64,000 nucleotides of DNA from the NCBI RefSeq assembly GCF_001421165.1, contig NZ_LMKB01000006.1, positions 154,419 to 218,418 of the forward strand. The letters are read 5' to 3'. This document shows, piece by piece, positions 37,244-45,291 of the stretch. The notes beneath the pieces are model-generated. The model ran no database searches. It was given only the letters and a program-made list of their open reading frames with translations, and had not been told where the DNA came from. The stretch's first letter is position 1. Each line of letters starts with the position of its first letter. The position numbers and the translations under genes are program-made. The stretch is from Frigoribacterium sp. Leaf8 (GTDB taxonomy: Bacteria; Actinomycetota; Actinomycetes; Actinomycetales; Microbacteriaceae).

Positions 37244-37315
37244 CGGGGCGACAGGACTCGAACCTGCGATCTTCCGCCCCCAAAACGGACGCGCTAGCCA
37301 CTACGCTACGCCCCG
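37244..37315 (-). tRNA. tRNA-Pro (TGG)
   Basis: Folds as a cloverleaf: acceptor CGGGGCG/CGCCCCG, anticodon stem TCCGT/GCGGA around loop TTTGGGG with anticodon TGG, T-arm GCAGG-TTCGAGT-CCTGT. CCA is not encoded. Confidence 0.93.
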
Positions 37316-37466
37316 TGTATCAGCCTGGAACCGGCCTGCACGCGTGAGCCCCGTTGAGGTCGGGTACGTGAAGGCCGCGTCGAGTCTAGCCGACACCGGG
37401 GGCCGTGACTGAGCGACCTCGTCGGATGCCTTATGCTGGTCTCACCCGTGCGGCCCGGCCGCTCAC

Positions 37467-37537
37467 GGGGATGTAGCTCAATGGTAGAGCCTCAGTCTTC
37501 CAAACTGATCACGCGGGTTCGATTCCCGTCATCCCCT
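37467..37537 (+). tRNA. tRNA-Gly (TCC)
   Basis: Cloverleaf with acceptor GGGGATG/CATCCCC, anticodon stem TCAGT/ACTGA around loop CTTCCAA (anticodon TCC), T-arm GCGGG-TTCGATT-CCCGT. CCA is not encoded. Diverges from tRNA-Pro. Confidence 0.94.
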
Positions 37538-37575
37538 CTGTGTTTGTTCGACGCCTCCGGCGTCCGGCGCCGGGG

Positions 37576-37679
37576 GCGCCTCGAATGAAACCTTCTCCGC
37601 GCCTTGCACGCAGGCGTCGACGCCGGCAGGCGCCCTCGATGAAATGTTCTCCGGGCCTTGCACGCAGGCGTCGGCGGCC
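37576..37679. repeat. Two-unit imperfect 54-bp tandem repeat next to tRNA-Gly
   Basis: Two units, each with a CTCGA-ATGAAA/ATGAAAT start, TTCTCCG, and the identical 19-mer GCCTTGCACGCAGGCGTCG (37601-37619 and 37655-37673, offset 54). Each unit contains a small hairpin around GCGTGCA. No protein family match; function unknown. Confidence 0.75.
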
Positions 37680-37761
37680 TTCAGGGGTCTCTCGGCCAGC
37701 TCGGGGGGAAGTCGTGCTGGCGGATGATTTTTCCCGGCGCGACGTGACCCAAGATGGCCAC

Positions 37762-38544
37762 ATGAGACGCGCGACGTTCGCACGGGTCGCGCTGGTCGGT
37801 GCGGTCGTGGCCACCCTGGCGGCCGGGTGCGCCGCCCCACCGACCGAGGCGACCAGCGGGTCCGGGTCCGGGTCCGGGTCCGGCGCGATCGCGCAGGCCG
37901 CGGCCGGGCCCGGCGTGGCCGTGGCACCGACCTCGGGCGGGGTGCGGGTCGCGATCGTCGGCGACTCGCTCACGGCCGGCGGAGGTCGCCTGCTGAGCGA
38001 GGGGCTCACCGCCGACACCTGGATGACCTACGCCCAGGGCGACGGCGTCGACTACGTCGGCGGCTACGCGAAGGGCGGCTCGACCGTGCAGGAGCAGGCC
38101 GCCGCGGTGCGCCCCGTCGCCGACGTCGACGTCCTGGTCCTGATGTCGGGCACGAACGACGTGCGCCTGGGCACGAGCTTCGCCGAGTCCGCCTCGTCGT
38201 ACGACGCCATCGTCGACACGATCCGGCCGGAGCACGTCGTCGTGGCCGCGATCCCGCCCTACGACCGTGCACCCCGGGCCGCGGCCCGGTACGAGGCACA
38301 GCTCGAACGCTACGTCGCCGACAAGGGCTGGACCTTCACCGACCCCTGGGGGTTCGCGCGGGCGGGCGACGTCTTCGCCGCCGGCACGACCGTCGACGGC
38401 ATCCACCCCACGACGGCCGGGTACGAAGCCGTCGGCCACGCCTTGCGCGACGTCGTCCTCGACGTCGCCGGCGCCCGGGTCGTCGCCCCCCAGGCGGACT
38501 CCCCCGCCGACCCGGCCGACACCCCTCCGGGCACGACCAGCTGA
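37762..38544 (+). CDS. SGNH/GDSL hydrolase lipoprotein
   Basis: 260 residues. Signal peptide with lipobox LAAGC (Cys near residue 22), a Ser-Gly linker encoded by a TCCGGG hexamer run, then an SGNH esterase/lipase fold: block I IVGDSLTAGG (nucleophile Ser), block III SGTNDVR, block V DGIHPT with the catalytic Asp-His pair. It should hydrolyse esters outside the membrane; substrate unknown. The ATG at 37762 is chosen as the first that yields a signal peptide; an upstream frame crosses the 54-bp repeats. Confidence 0.87.
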   Translation: MRRATFARVALVGAVVATLAAGCAAPPTEATSGSGSGSGSGAIAQAAAGPGVAVAPTSGGVRVAIVGDSLTAGGGRLLSEGLTADTWMTYAQGDGVDYVGGYAKGGSTVQEQAAAVRPVADVDVLVLMSGTNDVRLGTSFAESASSYDAIVDTIRPEHVVVAAIPPYDRAPRAAARYEAQLERYVADKGWTFTDPWGFARAGDVFAAGTTVDGIHPTTAGYEAVGHALRDVVLDVAGARVVAPQADSPADPADTPPGTTS

Positions 38545-38610
38545 CGACGCCCGTCCTCGACCTCGGCCGCCCGGTCAGGGGCGCGATGCCGACGCGGGGG
38601 ACGCGTCGAC

Positions 38611-39279
38611 TCAGTGCTGCAGGAAGGCCAGCACGGCGAGCACCCGGCGGTGGTCGGTGCCGCTGTCTTCCAGCAGGAGCTTCTGGAAGATCGAGGTGAC
38701 GTTCTTCTCCACCGCACCCGTTCCGATGACCAGTTCGGCCGCGATGGCGGCGTTCGTGCGACCCTCGGCCATCAGCGTCAGGACCTCCCGCTCCCGCGGC
38801 GTGAGCGCGGCGAGCGGATCGCTGCGACGGCCCAGCAACTGCGAGACGACCTGCGGGTCGAGGACCGTGCCGCCGTCGGACACCCGCCCGAGCGCGTCAC
38901 GGAACTCGTCGAACGAGGCGATGCGGTCCTTGAGCAGGTAGCCGACCCCGCCCGAGCCCGCTTCGAGCAGGTCGCGGGCGTAGGCCACCTCGACGTACTG
39001 CGACAGCAGCAGGATGCCGAGGTCGGGCCGACGGCGTCGCGCCTCGATCGCGGCCCGGACGCCCTCGTCGGTGTGCGTCGGCGGCATGCGGACGTCGAGG
39101 ACGGCGATGTCGGGACGGACCTCGTCGAGGTCGGCCAGCAAGGCGTCGGCGTCGCCGTACGCCCCCACGACGTCGACCCCGATCTCGTCGAGCAGTCGGA
39201 CGAGCCCCTCCCGCAGCAGCACCGAGTCGTCGGCGACGACGACACGGAGGGGCTGACGGGAGGGGCTCTCGAGACTCAC
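38611..39279 (-). CDS. LuxR-family response regulator
   Basis: 222 residues. Receiver domain (about 12-130) with acidic pair DD (19-20), phospho-acceptor Asp in VLDVRMPP (about 61) and Lys in LLKDR. C-terminal LuxR helix-turn-helix LTPREREVLTLMAEGRTNAAIAAEL (about 158-182). It is encoded 29 bp after the histidine kinase and on the same strand, so the two are a cognate NarL/DesR-type pair. No obvious target operon is adjacent; SGNH lipoprotein or a distant regulon are possibilities. Confidence 0.93.
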   Translation of the reverse strand: MSLESPSRQPLRVVVADDSVLLREGLVRLLDEIGVDVVGAYGDADALLADLDEVRPDIAVLDVRMPPTHTDEGVRAAIEARRRRPDLGILLLSQYVEVAYARDLLEAGSGGVGYLLKDRIASFDEFRDALGRVSDGGTVLDPQVVSQLLGRRSDPLAALTPREREVLTLMAEGRTNAAIAAELVIGTGAVEKNVTSIFQKLLLEDSGTDHRRVLAVLAFLQH

Positions 39280-39308
39280 GCGTCCAGACTACGGGCGCGG
39301 CCCACGGA

Positions 39309-40817
39309 CTACGGTCGCGCGGGCGGCCCGGCCGGCGGGTCGAGCGGCCCGTCGGGCAGCGCGGCGTCGGACAGCGGCTCGGTCACGGCCGTCGACGAGA
39401 ACGGCGGCAGCGGCTCGGTCGGCAGCGGCAGCGTCGGGTTGCTCGGCACCTCGATCGTCATCGGGATGCTCACCGTGACGATGGTCGGCCCGCCCTGCGG
39501 GCTGCTGATGTCGAGGAAGCCGCCGAGGCCCACCAGGCGCTCCTGCACCCCGGCGAGACCGTGGCCGTCGCGCAGGCCGGCGCCGCCGCGCCCGTCGTCG
39601 GTCACGACGAGTTCGAGCAGGGTGCCGATGCCGTCGGGAGCCTGCCTCGTGCGCAGCACGAGGTCGGCGCTGGCCGCCCCGGCGTGCTTGCCCGTGTTCG
39701 TCACCAGTTCGGACGCGATGAAGTACGCGTTGCGCTCGATGTCGCTCGGGATCACGACGTGCGCGGGCACCCGGTCGAGCATCGTGGTGGGCACCACCGA
39801 GCGGTCGACGAGCGACTCGAGCGCCGCCACGAGGCCCCGGTCCATCAACAACGGAGGCGCGAAACCGCGGGACAGGGCACGCAGCTCCTCGAGGGCCTCG
39901 CGGGACTGGACCCGCGCCTCCTCGATGAGGGTCTTGCTCTTCTCGGGGTCGGTGTCGACGGCGCGGGACGCCGCGGCGAGGTCCATCTGCAGACGCACCA
40001 GACGCTGTTGCGGTCCGTCGTGGATGTCGCGCTCGAGCCGGCGGAGGGCCGTGCCCTCGGCCGACAGGGCGGCCGTGCGCGAGATCTCACGGTCGGCGAG
40101 CTCGACCTCGAGCTGCTCGCTGCGGAACCCCCCGAGCATGACGGCGGCGATCGCCTGGTGCATGACGACGAACCCGTGCACGACGTAGGGATAGACGAGC
40201 ACGACGCCCGCGAAGAGCGCGAGGGCGAGGACGACGAGCACCGCGCCTCCGCCGTTGCCGATCGCGGACGCCCAGTTGAAGGTGTCGAACGGCGGCAACG
40301 CCTGGAAGACGAGCACGACCCCCAGGACGGCGAGCACCGGGCCGGCCAGGAGACCCACGAGGACGAAGGACGTGAAGCCCGCCACGATCGGGAACACCAC
40401 GACGCCGTAGAGCAGGTACAGCCAGTAGTGCGGGTTGGCGAAGACCGAGACGGCCCGCGCGAAGCGGTTCGTCGACCGGCCCCACTCGGTGTTCGGCGTC
40501 CAGTCGACGGGGCGGATGGGTCGGTCGCTGGCCCACCGCAGGCGGAGCACCTCGAAGGTGCCGAACCACCGGGCGATCCAGAGCGCGCCGAAGACGACGA
40601 TCGCGAGGAAGACGAGGGTGAACAGCGAGTCGCTCGACCCGCTGACCGTGTGCAGGAACAACGAGGCGGCCACCGTCACGATGACGACGAGGACGGCCGA
40701 CAGGGCGACGTAGCCGAGTTCACGGGGCAGTTCGCGCCAACGGCGTCGGTAGCCACCGGGTGGGGGCGAGGGCGAGAGGTAGGGGTTGGCGGCGGTGATG
40801 GTGGTCTCCTGGATCAT
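39309..40817 (-). CDS. Sensor histidine kinase (HisKA_3 type)
   Basis: 502 residues. N-terminal half has about five membrane helices (roughly 30-245) resembling the actinobacterial sensor domain found with NarL-family kinases. Dimerisation and phospho-acceptor His in LERDIHDGPQQRLV (about 270), then HATPase_c with NTGKHA (N-box), DDGRGG (G1) and GHGLAGVQERL (G2). Signal is unknown. Co-transcribed with the response regulator downstream. The N-terminal helices suggest it senses a membrane or extracytoplasmic stimulus. Confidence 0.92.
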   Translation of the reverse strand: MIQETTITAANPYLSPSPPPGGYRRRWRELPRELGYVALSAVLVVIVTVAASLFLHTVSGSSDSLFTLVFLAIVVFGALWIARWFGTFEVLRLRWASDRPIRPVDWTPNTEWGRSTNRFARAVSVFANPHYWLYLLYGVVVFPIVAGFTSFVLVGLLAGPVLAVLGVVLVFQALPPFDTFNWASAIGNGGGAVLVVLALALFAGVVLVYPYVVHGFVVMHQAIAAVMLGGFRSEQLEVELADREISRTAALSAEGTALRRLERDIHDGPQQRLVRLQMDLAAASRAVDTDPEKSKTLIEEARVQSREALEELRALSRGFAPPLLMDRGLVAALESLVDRSVVPTTMLDRVPAHVVIPSDIERNAYFIASELVTNTGKHAGAASADLVLRTRQAPDGIGTLLELVVTDDGRGGAGLRDGHGLAGVQERLVGLGGFLDISSPQGGPTIVTVSIPMTIEVPSNPTLPLPTEPLPPFSSTAVTEPLSDAALPDGPLDPPAGPPARP

Positions 40818-40905
40818 GCCTTCGAGCCTGGTCCGGACGGGGCGTCCACCCCATGGTGCCAGCGCCCGGACCGCCGGTGGGGTTATCCCCCCTCACGACC
40901 CGTGG

Positions 40906-40939
40906 TGAGGTGAGGCTGGCCTAGGTGAGCCGAGCCTCA
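40906..40939 (+). promoter_or_regulatory. Two overlapping DtxR/IdeR-type iron boxes before dps
   Basis: TGAGGTGAGGCTGGCCTAG (40906-40924) matches the DtxR/IdeR consensus TTAGGTTAGGCTAACCTAA at 14 of 19 positions; CTAGGTGAGCCGAGCCTCA (40921-40939) matches at about 12. Both lie just upstream of the candidate -35, a position suited to activation. Confidence 0.55.
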
Positions 40940-40945
40940 GCTTGC

Positions 40946-40973
40946 TTGCGGAATTCTCCCAGACGTCTAGCGT
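40946..40973 (+). promoter_or_regulatory. Candidate dps promoter
   Basis: TTGCGG (40946-40951), 16 bp, TAGCGT (40968-40973). Start expected near 40980, giving a leader of about 24 nt with AGGAAAGGA as ribosome-binding site. Confidence 0.5.
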
Positions 40974-41003
40974 TGCCTCCATCGTCTAGGAAAGGACCAC
41001 GTC

Positions 41004-41492
41004 ATGACCGACATCACCCGCACCGTCCCCCAGGGTTCCGTCGACCCCGACGTCGCCGCCGGCGTCGCCCAGTTCCTCAGCCAGATCGTCACCGACATGA
41101 CGGCCCTGTCGGTCAACGGCAAGCAGGCCCACTGGCACGTGCGCGGCATCGCGTTCGTCGCCGTCCACGAACTCATCGACGTGGTCGTCGACCACGCCCG
41201 CGAGTGGGCCGACCTCGCCGCCGAGCGCGTCGTCGCCCTCGGCCTGCCGGTCGACGGACGCATCGAGACCGTCGCCGCCAAGACGGTCATCCCCCCCACC
41301 TCCCCCGGCTTCAACCAGATCGACGTCACGATCGCCGAGCTGGTCGCCCAGATCGACGCCTCGCTCGTCGCCGTCCGCGAGGCCATCGACGAGCTCGGCG
41401 AGCTCGACGCCTCGAGCCAGGACGTCGCCATCGAGATCTCGCGGGGCCTCGAGAAGGACCGCTGGTTCCTCGCCGCGCACGTCGCCGGCTGA
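41004..41492 (+). CDS. dps: Dps-family ferritin-like DNA-binding protein
   Basis: Stores iron as ferric mineral while consuming H2O2 and binds DNA in starvation. 162 residues, four-helix bundle. Ferroxidase ligands appear in KQAHWHVRG (about 40-48) and HELIDVVVDHAREWADLAAE (about 54-73), the HxxxD...D..E pattern of Dps. The N-terminus is short with few Lys/Arg, so DNA binding may be weak. Two iron boxes precede the promoter. Ends at a 15-bp terminator shared with the converging amidohydrolase. Confidence 0.93.
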   Translation: MTDITRTVPQGSVDPDVAAGVAQFLSQIVTDMTALSVNGKQAHWHVRGIAFVAVHELIDVVVDHAREWADLAAERVVALGLPVDGRIETVAAKTVIPPTSPGFNQIDVTIAELVAQIDASLVAVREAIDELGELDASSQDVAIEISRGLEKDRWFLAAHVAG

Positions 41493-41511
41493 CCCGTCCC
41501 GCCGGACGGAC

Positions 41512-41545
41512 GAAGGCCGCCACCCCGCACGGGGTGGCGGCCTTC
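41512..41545. terminator. Bidirectional terminator after dps
   Basis: Perfect 15-bp stem (41512-41526 with 41531-41545) and GCAC loop between convergent stops. Confidence 0.87.
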
Positions 41546-41570
41546 GCCGTGTCGGGTCGACGCCGCCTCG

Positions 41571-43079
41571 TCAGAGCGTGCGGTGCGTCCACCGACCCGC
41601 CAGGACCGTGCCGACGACGGGCATCCGGCGCAGCTGGTCGTCCGACGCGGCGAGCGGATCGACCTCGGTGACCACGAGATCGGCGACGGAGCCGACCTCG
41701 ACCGTGGCTCGACCGCCCGTCGAGGCGGCGAGCGCCGCCGAGGCGACCAGTCGCTGTTCGGGGTGCCACGCCTCGCGTCCGTCGCGCGAGCGCGAGATCG
41801 CCGCGGCCATCGCCACCCAGGGATCGAGCGGGGCGACCGGCGCATCCGAACCGAGCTGCAGGCGGACGCCGGCGGCGACGAGGCTCTCGAAGACGTAGGC
41901 ACGCTCGGAGCGGCCCACCCAGAGCCGGTCGACGACGTCGCGGTCGTCCATGGCGTGTTCGGGCTGCACGCTGGCCACGATGCCGAGGCGCGCGAACCGG
42001 TCGACGTCGTGCAGGTCGAGCAGTTGGGCGTGCTCGATGCTGCCCCCGCAGCCGACCAGCTCGAGGGCGTCCAGCGCCTGGGCGTTCGCGGCGTCGCCGA
42101 TCGCGTGCACGGCCGGGACGAGTCCCGCCGAGGAGGCGCGGCGCAGCCACCCGACGAGTTCGTCGGTCTCGTAGATGCGCACCCCCCGAGCAGCCGGGTC
42201 GCCCTCGAGCCCGGGGTACGGGTCGTGGCACCACGCGGTGCGGGTGCCGAGGGAGCCGTCGGTGATGATCTTGAACGGCCCCATGGTGACGAGGCCCTCG
42301 GTGCCCGGGACCACGTCGCCGGTGCGCAGCCCGCGGGCGACGACGGCGTCGAGGTCGCGGGGGTAGACCCCGGGACGGATGCGGAGGCCCCGCGTGCCTC
42401 CGGCCACCCGACGTGTCCAGCGGTCGAGCGACAGCGTCATCTCGAGGTCGACGACGCCGACGACCCCCCGTGCGGCGGCCGCGTCGACGGCCTCGGCGAC
42501 CCACCCGTCGAGCTGTTCGTCCGGTACGACGCTCACCGCGGCGCTGACGTCGAAGGCCGGCTGCTCGCGCAGCAGGCCGGTCGGGTGGTCGGCGTGACCG
42601 TGACGGGCCAGGGCGGACGAGTCGAGCCAGACGGAGTGCAGGTCGTTGCTCACGAGGACGACCGGCACGTCACCGGCCACCGAGTCGAGGAGCGCGCGGC
42701 TCGGAGCATCGGGCCAGAGGGCGTCCTGGAAGCCGTAGCCGACGAGGGTCCCGCCCGCCTCGACCGGCTCGACGCGGAGGCGCTCCCCCACGATCGAGGC
42801 CGCCTCGGCGGCGGACCGTGCCCGCGACAGGTCGAGTCGTCGGCGCACCAACGCCCACTGGTCCATGTGGACGTGGGAGTCCCAGAGGCCCGGGGCGAGC
42901 CAGCGGCCGTCGAGGTCGACCACCTCGGCACCGACGGGGGCGGGGCCGGACGCGAGCGCGACGACCCGGCCACCCTCGAGCAGGACGTCCACGGGAGCGG
43001 GTCCGCCGCCGACCAGGCGGGCGCCCGTCAGGAGCGTGCGCCGCGCCTCCTCGGCCCGGGTTCCTGCGCCGACCGTCAT
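41571..43079 (-). CDS. Amidohydrolase family protein (YtcJ-like)
   Basis: 502 residues. Metal-dependent hydrolase of the amidohydrolase-3 group: metal-site DSHVHMDQW (about 72-80) after LAPGLW, a central GPFKIITDGSLGTRT, the AIGDAAN and EHAQ segments with further His ligands, and LGSDAPVAPLDPW. Substrate is not deducible. The ATG at 43079 overlaps the PaiB-like stop by 4 nt, so the two are translationally coupled; longer in-frame sequence upstream lies inside that gene. Confidence 0.85.
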   Translation of the reverse strand: MTVGAGTRAEEARRTLLTGARLVGGGPAPVDVLLEGGRVVALASGPAPVGAEVVDLDGRWLAPGLWDSHVHMDQWALVRRRLDLSRARSAAEAASIVGERLRVEPVEAGGTLVGYGFQDALWPDAPSRALLDSVAGDVPVVLVSNDLHSVWLDSSALARHGHADHPTGLLREQPAFDVSAAVSVVPDEQLDGWVAEAVDAAAARGVVGVVDLEMTLSLDRWTRRVAGGTRGLRIRPGVYPRDLDAVVARGLRTGDVVPGTEGLVTMGPFKIITDGSLGTRTAWCHDPYPGLEGDPAARGVRIYETDELVGWLRRASSAGLVPAVHAIGDAANAQALDALELVGCGGSIEHAQLLDLHDVDRFARLGIVASVQPEHAMDDRDVVDRLWVGRSERAYVFESLVAAGVRLQLGSDAPVAPLDPWVAMAAAISRSRDGREAWHPEQRLVASAALAASTGGRATVEVGSVADLVVTEVDPLAASDDQLRRMPVVGTVLAGRWTHRTL

Positions 43080-43699
43080 CGGTCGCGCACCCGGCGCATC
43101 TCGGCGGCGAGCGCCGGCTGCGCGTAGTGCTCGCCGTGCTCGAGCTCGTCCACGATGCGGTCGACGACCTCGGGTGCCTTGTTCTGGCTCAGCTTGGCGC
43201 GGGCGTCGAACCGGGTCACGCGCAGCCGGATGCCGACGGTGCCCTTCGCGACCCGGCGAGAGCCCTCGTCGTCGAGGGTGAGGGTCGAGGGCTCGGGCAT
43301 GACGCGCTCGAAGTGGTCGACGAGCTCGCCCAGCACGCGGAAGTTCTCGTCGTCCGAGAGGATCTCGGGGGTGCCCCAGAGGTGCGCCGTGACGTGGTTC
43401 CAGGTGGGGATGATCTGCTCGGCCGGGTACCAGCCGGGTGAGACGTAGCCGTGCGGGCCCTGGACGATCACCATGACCTCGTGCTCGCCCAGTTCGTGCG
43501 AGCGCTCGTCCGGACGACCGACGTGGCTGACGAGCACGATGGCCCCCGGGTCGGCGTCGTCCTGCTCGAGCACGACGGGGTAGTGCGACGCGACGAGACC
43601 GGCCGCCGTGTGCGACACGATCGTCGCCCACGGGTTCTCGTGGATCAGCCTCTTGACCTCGTCGACGTCGGACAGGACGAACGTGGGGCTGTGCCGCAT
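43076..43699 (-). CDS. PaiB-like FMN-binding negative regulator family protein
   Basis: 207 residues with a split-barrel FMN-binding fold. Family signatures include ENPWATIVSHT near the N-terminus, a SHYPVVL strand, HVGRPDERSHEL and the HGYVSPGWYP...VPTWNHVTAHLWG-type core (here IIPTWNHVTAHLWG). In Bacillus PaiB was described as a sporulation/protease regulator, but homologues may simply be flavin-dependent enzymes. Lies 4 nt after nei and overlaps the amidohydrolase. Confidence 0.87.
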   Translation of the reverse strand: MRHSPTFVLSDVDEVKRLIHENPWATIVSHTAAGLVASHYPVVLEQDDADPGAIVLVSHVGRPDERSHELGEHEVMVIVQGPHGYVSPGWYPAEQIIPTWNHVTAHLWGTPEILSDDENFRVLGELVDHFERVMPEPSTLTLDDEGSRRVAKGTVGIRLRVTRFDARAKLSQNKAPEVVDRIVDELEHGEHYAQPALAAEMRRVRDR

Positions 43700-43703
43700 G
43701 CGG

Positions 43704-44678
43704 TCAAGTCTGGTCGGTCGGGCACCAGTACAGCTTGCGACCCGCGGCCATCTCCATCACGACGTTCGTCCCGCAGACCCGGCAGGGCAGACCCTCGCGG
43801 TGGTAGACCCAGTGCCGGTCGGCCCGGCTGCGCAGGGCCTTGGCGTGCTGGGACTTGGTGAGACCGTCCATGGTCATCATCTGGCCGAGCTCCACGCCGC
43901 TCTTGAGCAGCTTCGTCCAGTCTTTGTAGAGGGCGCGCAGCACCTCTTCGGGGACCTGGTTGCCGGGAGTGTGCGGGTCGAGCCGGGCCCGGAACAGCAG
44001 CTCGGCCCGGTAGATGTTGCCGATGCCGCTGACCACGCTCTGGTCCATCAGCAACAGGCCGATCGGGGTGCGCTTCCCGCCCGCGATCGACACGAAGCGG
44101 TCGGCGCCCTTCTTCGGCGAGTCGACGAGGGGGTCGGGACCGAGCTTGGAGATCGCCAGGTCGACCCCGGCCGCGTCGAGCACCTCGCACTTCGTCGGGC
44201 CACGGAGGTCGCCGACCGCGGTGTCGGTCAACAGCCGCACGCGCACCTGCCCGACGGGCTCGGGCGGGAACGAGTCGATGTCGTCCTCGGTCTTCTCCTG
44301 CTCGGCCATGCGCACGCGAGACCGGCGTGGCGCCCCGATGCTGGCCATCGAGTCCTCTCCGTCGTCGTCGGGGGCGTTCTCGGCCTTGCGGGTGGCCGCC
44401 CGGCGAGTCCGGGACTCGGCCATCGAATGGCCCGTGGCGATGGCGCCCGCGAAGTCCCACGCACCGTAGAGCCCGAGGTGCACGTGCAGCCACAGGCCGT
44501 TGTCGAACTCGAGGAACATCTGCTTGCCGACGGCCTTGGAGTCGACCATCGTGGCGCCGTCGAGCCTGGTCGCCCCGTCGGCGAACCGACCCTGGGGCGA
44601 ACTCACCCGGACTCGGTGGCCGACGAAGCTCTGCTCGAACTGGTTGGCGATGCGGTGGACGGAATGGCCCTCGGGCAC
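43704..44678 (-). CDS. nei: Fpg/Nei family DNA glycosylase
   Basis: Removes oxidised bases and cuts the abasic site. 324 residues. N-terminal PEGHSVHR gives catalytic Pro and Glu after Met removal; VHLGLYG and LLMDQSVVSGIGNIYRAELLF (H2TH) follow. Closest in order to M. tuberculosis Nei1. Two oddities: a charged insert of about 50 residues (about 90-140) after the LYGAWDF strand, and a C-terminal zinc finger CRVCG...YWCPTDQT in which the fourth Cys is Asp. GTG start at 44678 is preferred because the catalytic Pro must follow it. Confidence 0.9.
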   Translation of the reverse strand: MPEGHSVHRIANQFEQSFVGHRVRVSSPQGRFADGATRLDGATMVDSKAVGKQMFLEFDNGLWLHVHLGLYGAWDFAGAIATGHSMAESRTRRAATRKAENAPDDDGEDSMASIGAPRRSRVRMAEQEKTEDDIDSFPPEPVGQVRVRLLTDTAVGDLRGPTKCEVLDAAGVDLAISKLGPDPLVDSPKKGADRFVSIAGGKRTPIGLLLMDQSVVSGIGNIYRAELLFRARLDPHTPGNQVPEEVLRALYKDWTKLLKSGVELGQMMTMDGLTKSQHAKALRSRADRHWVYHREGLPCRVCGTNVVMEMAAGRKLYWCPTDQT

Positions 44679-44736
44679 GGCGACACCTCTCTCGGTGGTC
44701 GATGGAACGGTCTCGGGCGTGACGCCGGAGACGACG

Positions 44737-44770
44737 GAGCGGCGAGGCCCCGGTCGGGGTCCCGCCGCTC
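44737..44770 (-). terminator. Candidate terminator between rpiB and nei
   Basis: An imperfect hairpin of about 14 bp (GAGCGGCG... with ...CGCCGCTC) lies 15 nt after the rpiB stop. Confidence 0.5.
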
Positions 44771-44784
44771 TCGACGTTACGTCG

Positions 44785-45270
44785 TCAGTCGACCGGGTGA
44801 CCGGCGATGGCGCCCGTGGTCTCGTACTCGCCGACCTGCGCGATGCGGCGCACGTGGCGTTCGTCGTGGCTGAACGGCTCGGCGACGAAGGCGTCGATGA
44901 ACGCCAGGGCCTCGGCCTCGGTGTGCTGGCGCGCCCCGATCGCGATGACGTTCGCGTCGTTGTGCTGGCGGGCGAGCTTGGCCGTCGAGTCGTTCCAGAC
45001 CAGGGCGGCACGGACGCCCTCGACCTTGTTCGCGGCGATCTGCTCGCCGTTGCCCGAGCCGCCGAAGACGACGCCCAGCGCCTCGTGGCCGGCACGCTGG
45101 TCCCGCACGGTCGCCCGGGCCGCCGCGATGCAGAACGACGGGTAGTCGTCGAGGGGCTCGTAGCTCGTCGGACCGTGGTCGGTCACGTCGTGGCCCGCGT
45201 CGGTGAGGTGCTGGATGACGGTCGTGCTGAAGTCGAGGCCGGCGTGATCGGTCGCCACGTGGATGCGCAT
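44785..45270 (-). CDS. rpiB: Ribose-5-phosphate isomerase B
   Basis: Interconverts ribose-5-phosphate and ribulose-5-phosphate in the pentose phosphate pathway. 161 residues. HVATDHAGLDF at the N-terminus and FGGSGNGEQIAANKV (about 69-83) with a catalytic Glu, the actinobacterial form (E. coli RpiB uses Cys). A TAGGAT hexamer 7 nt upstream of the ATG suggests a leaderless internal promoter despite lying 21 bp after the Rv2466c-like gene. Confidence 0.95.
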   Translation of the reverse strand: MRIHVATDHAGLDFSTTVIQHLTDAGHDVTDHGPTSYEPLDDYPSFCIAAARATVRDQRAGHEALGVVFGGSGNGEQIAANKVEGVRAALVWNDSTAKLARQHNDANVIAIGARQHTEAEALAFIDAFVAEPFSHDERHVRRIAQVGEYETTGAIAGHPVD

Positions 45271-45277
45271 GGAGACG

Positions 45278-45283
45278 ATCCTA
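45278..45283 (-). promoter_or_regulatory. -10 element for leaderless rpiB
   Basis: TAGGAT on the minus strand ends 7 nt before the rpiB ATG. Confidence 0.4.
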
Positions 45284-45291
45284 CGACCGGC

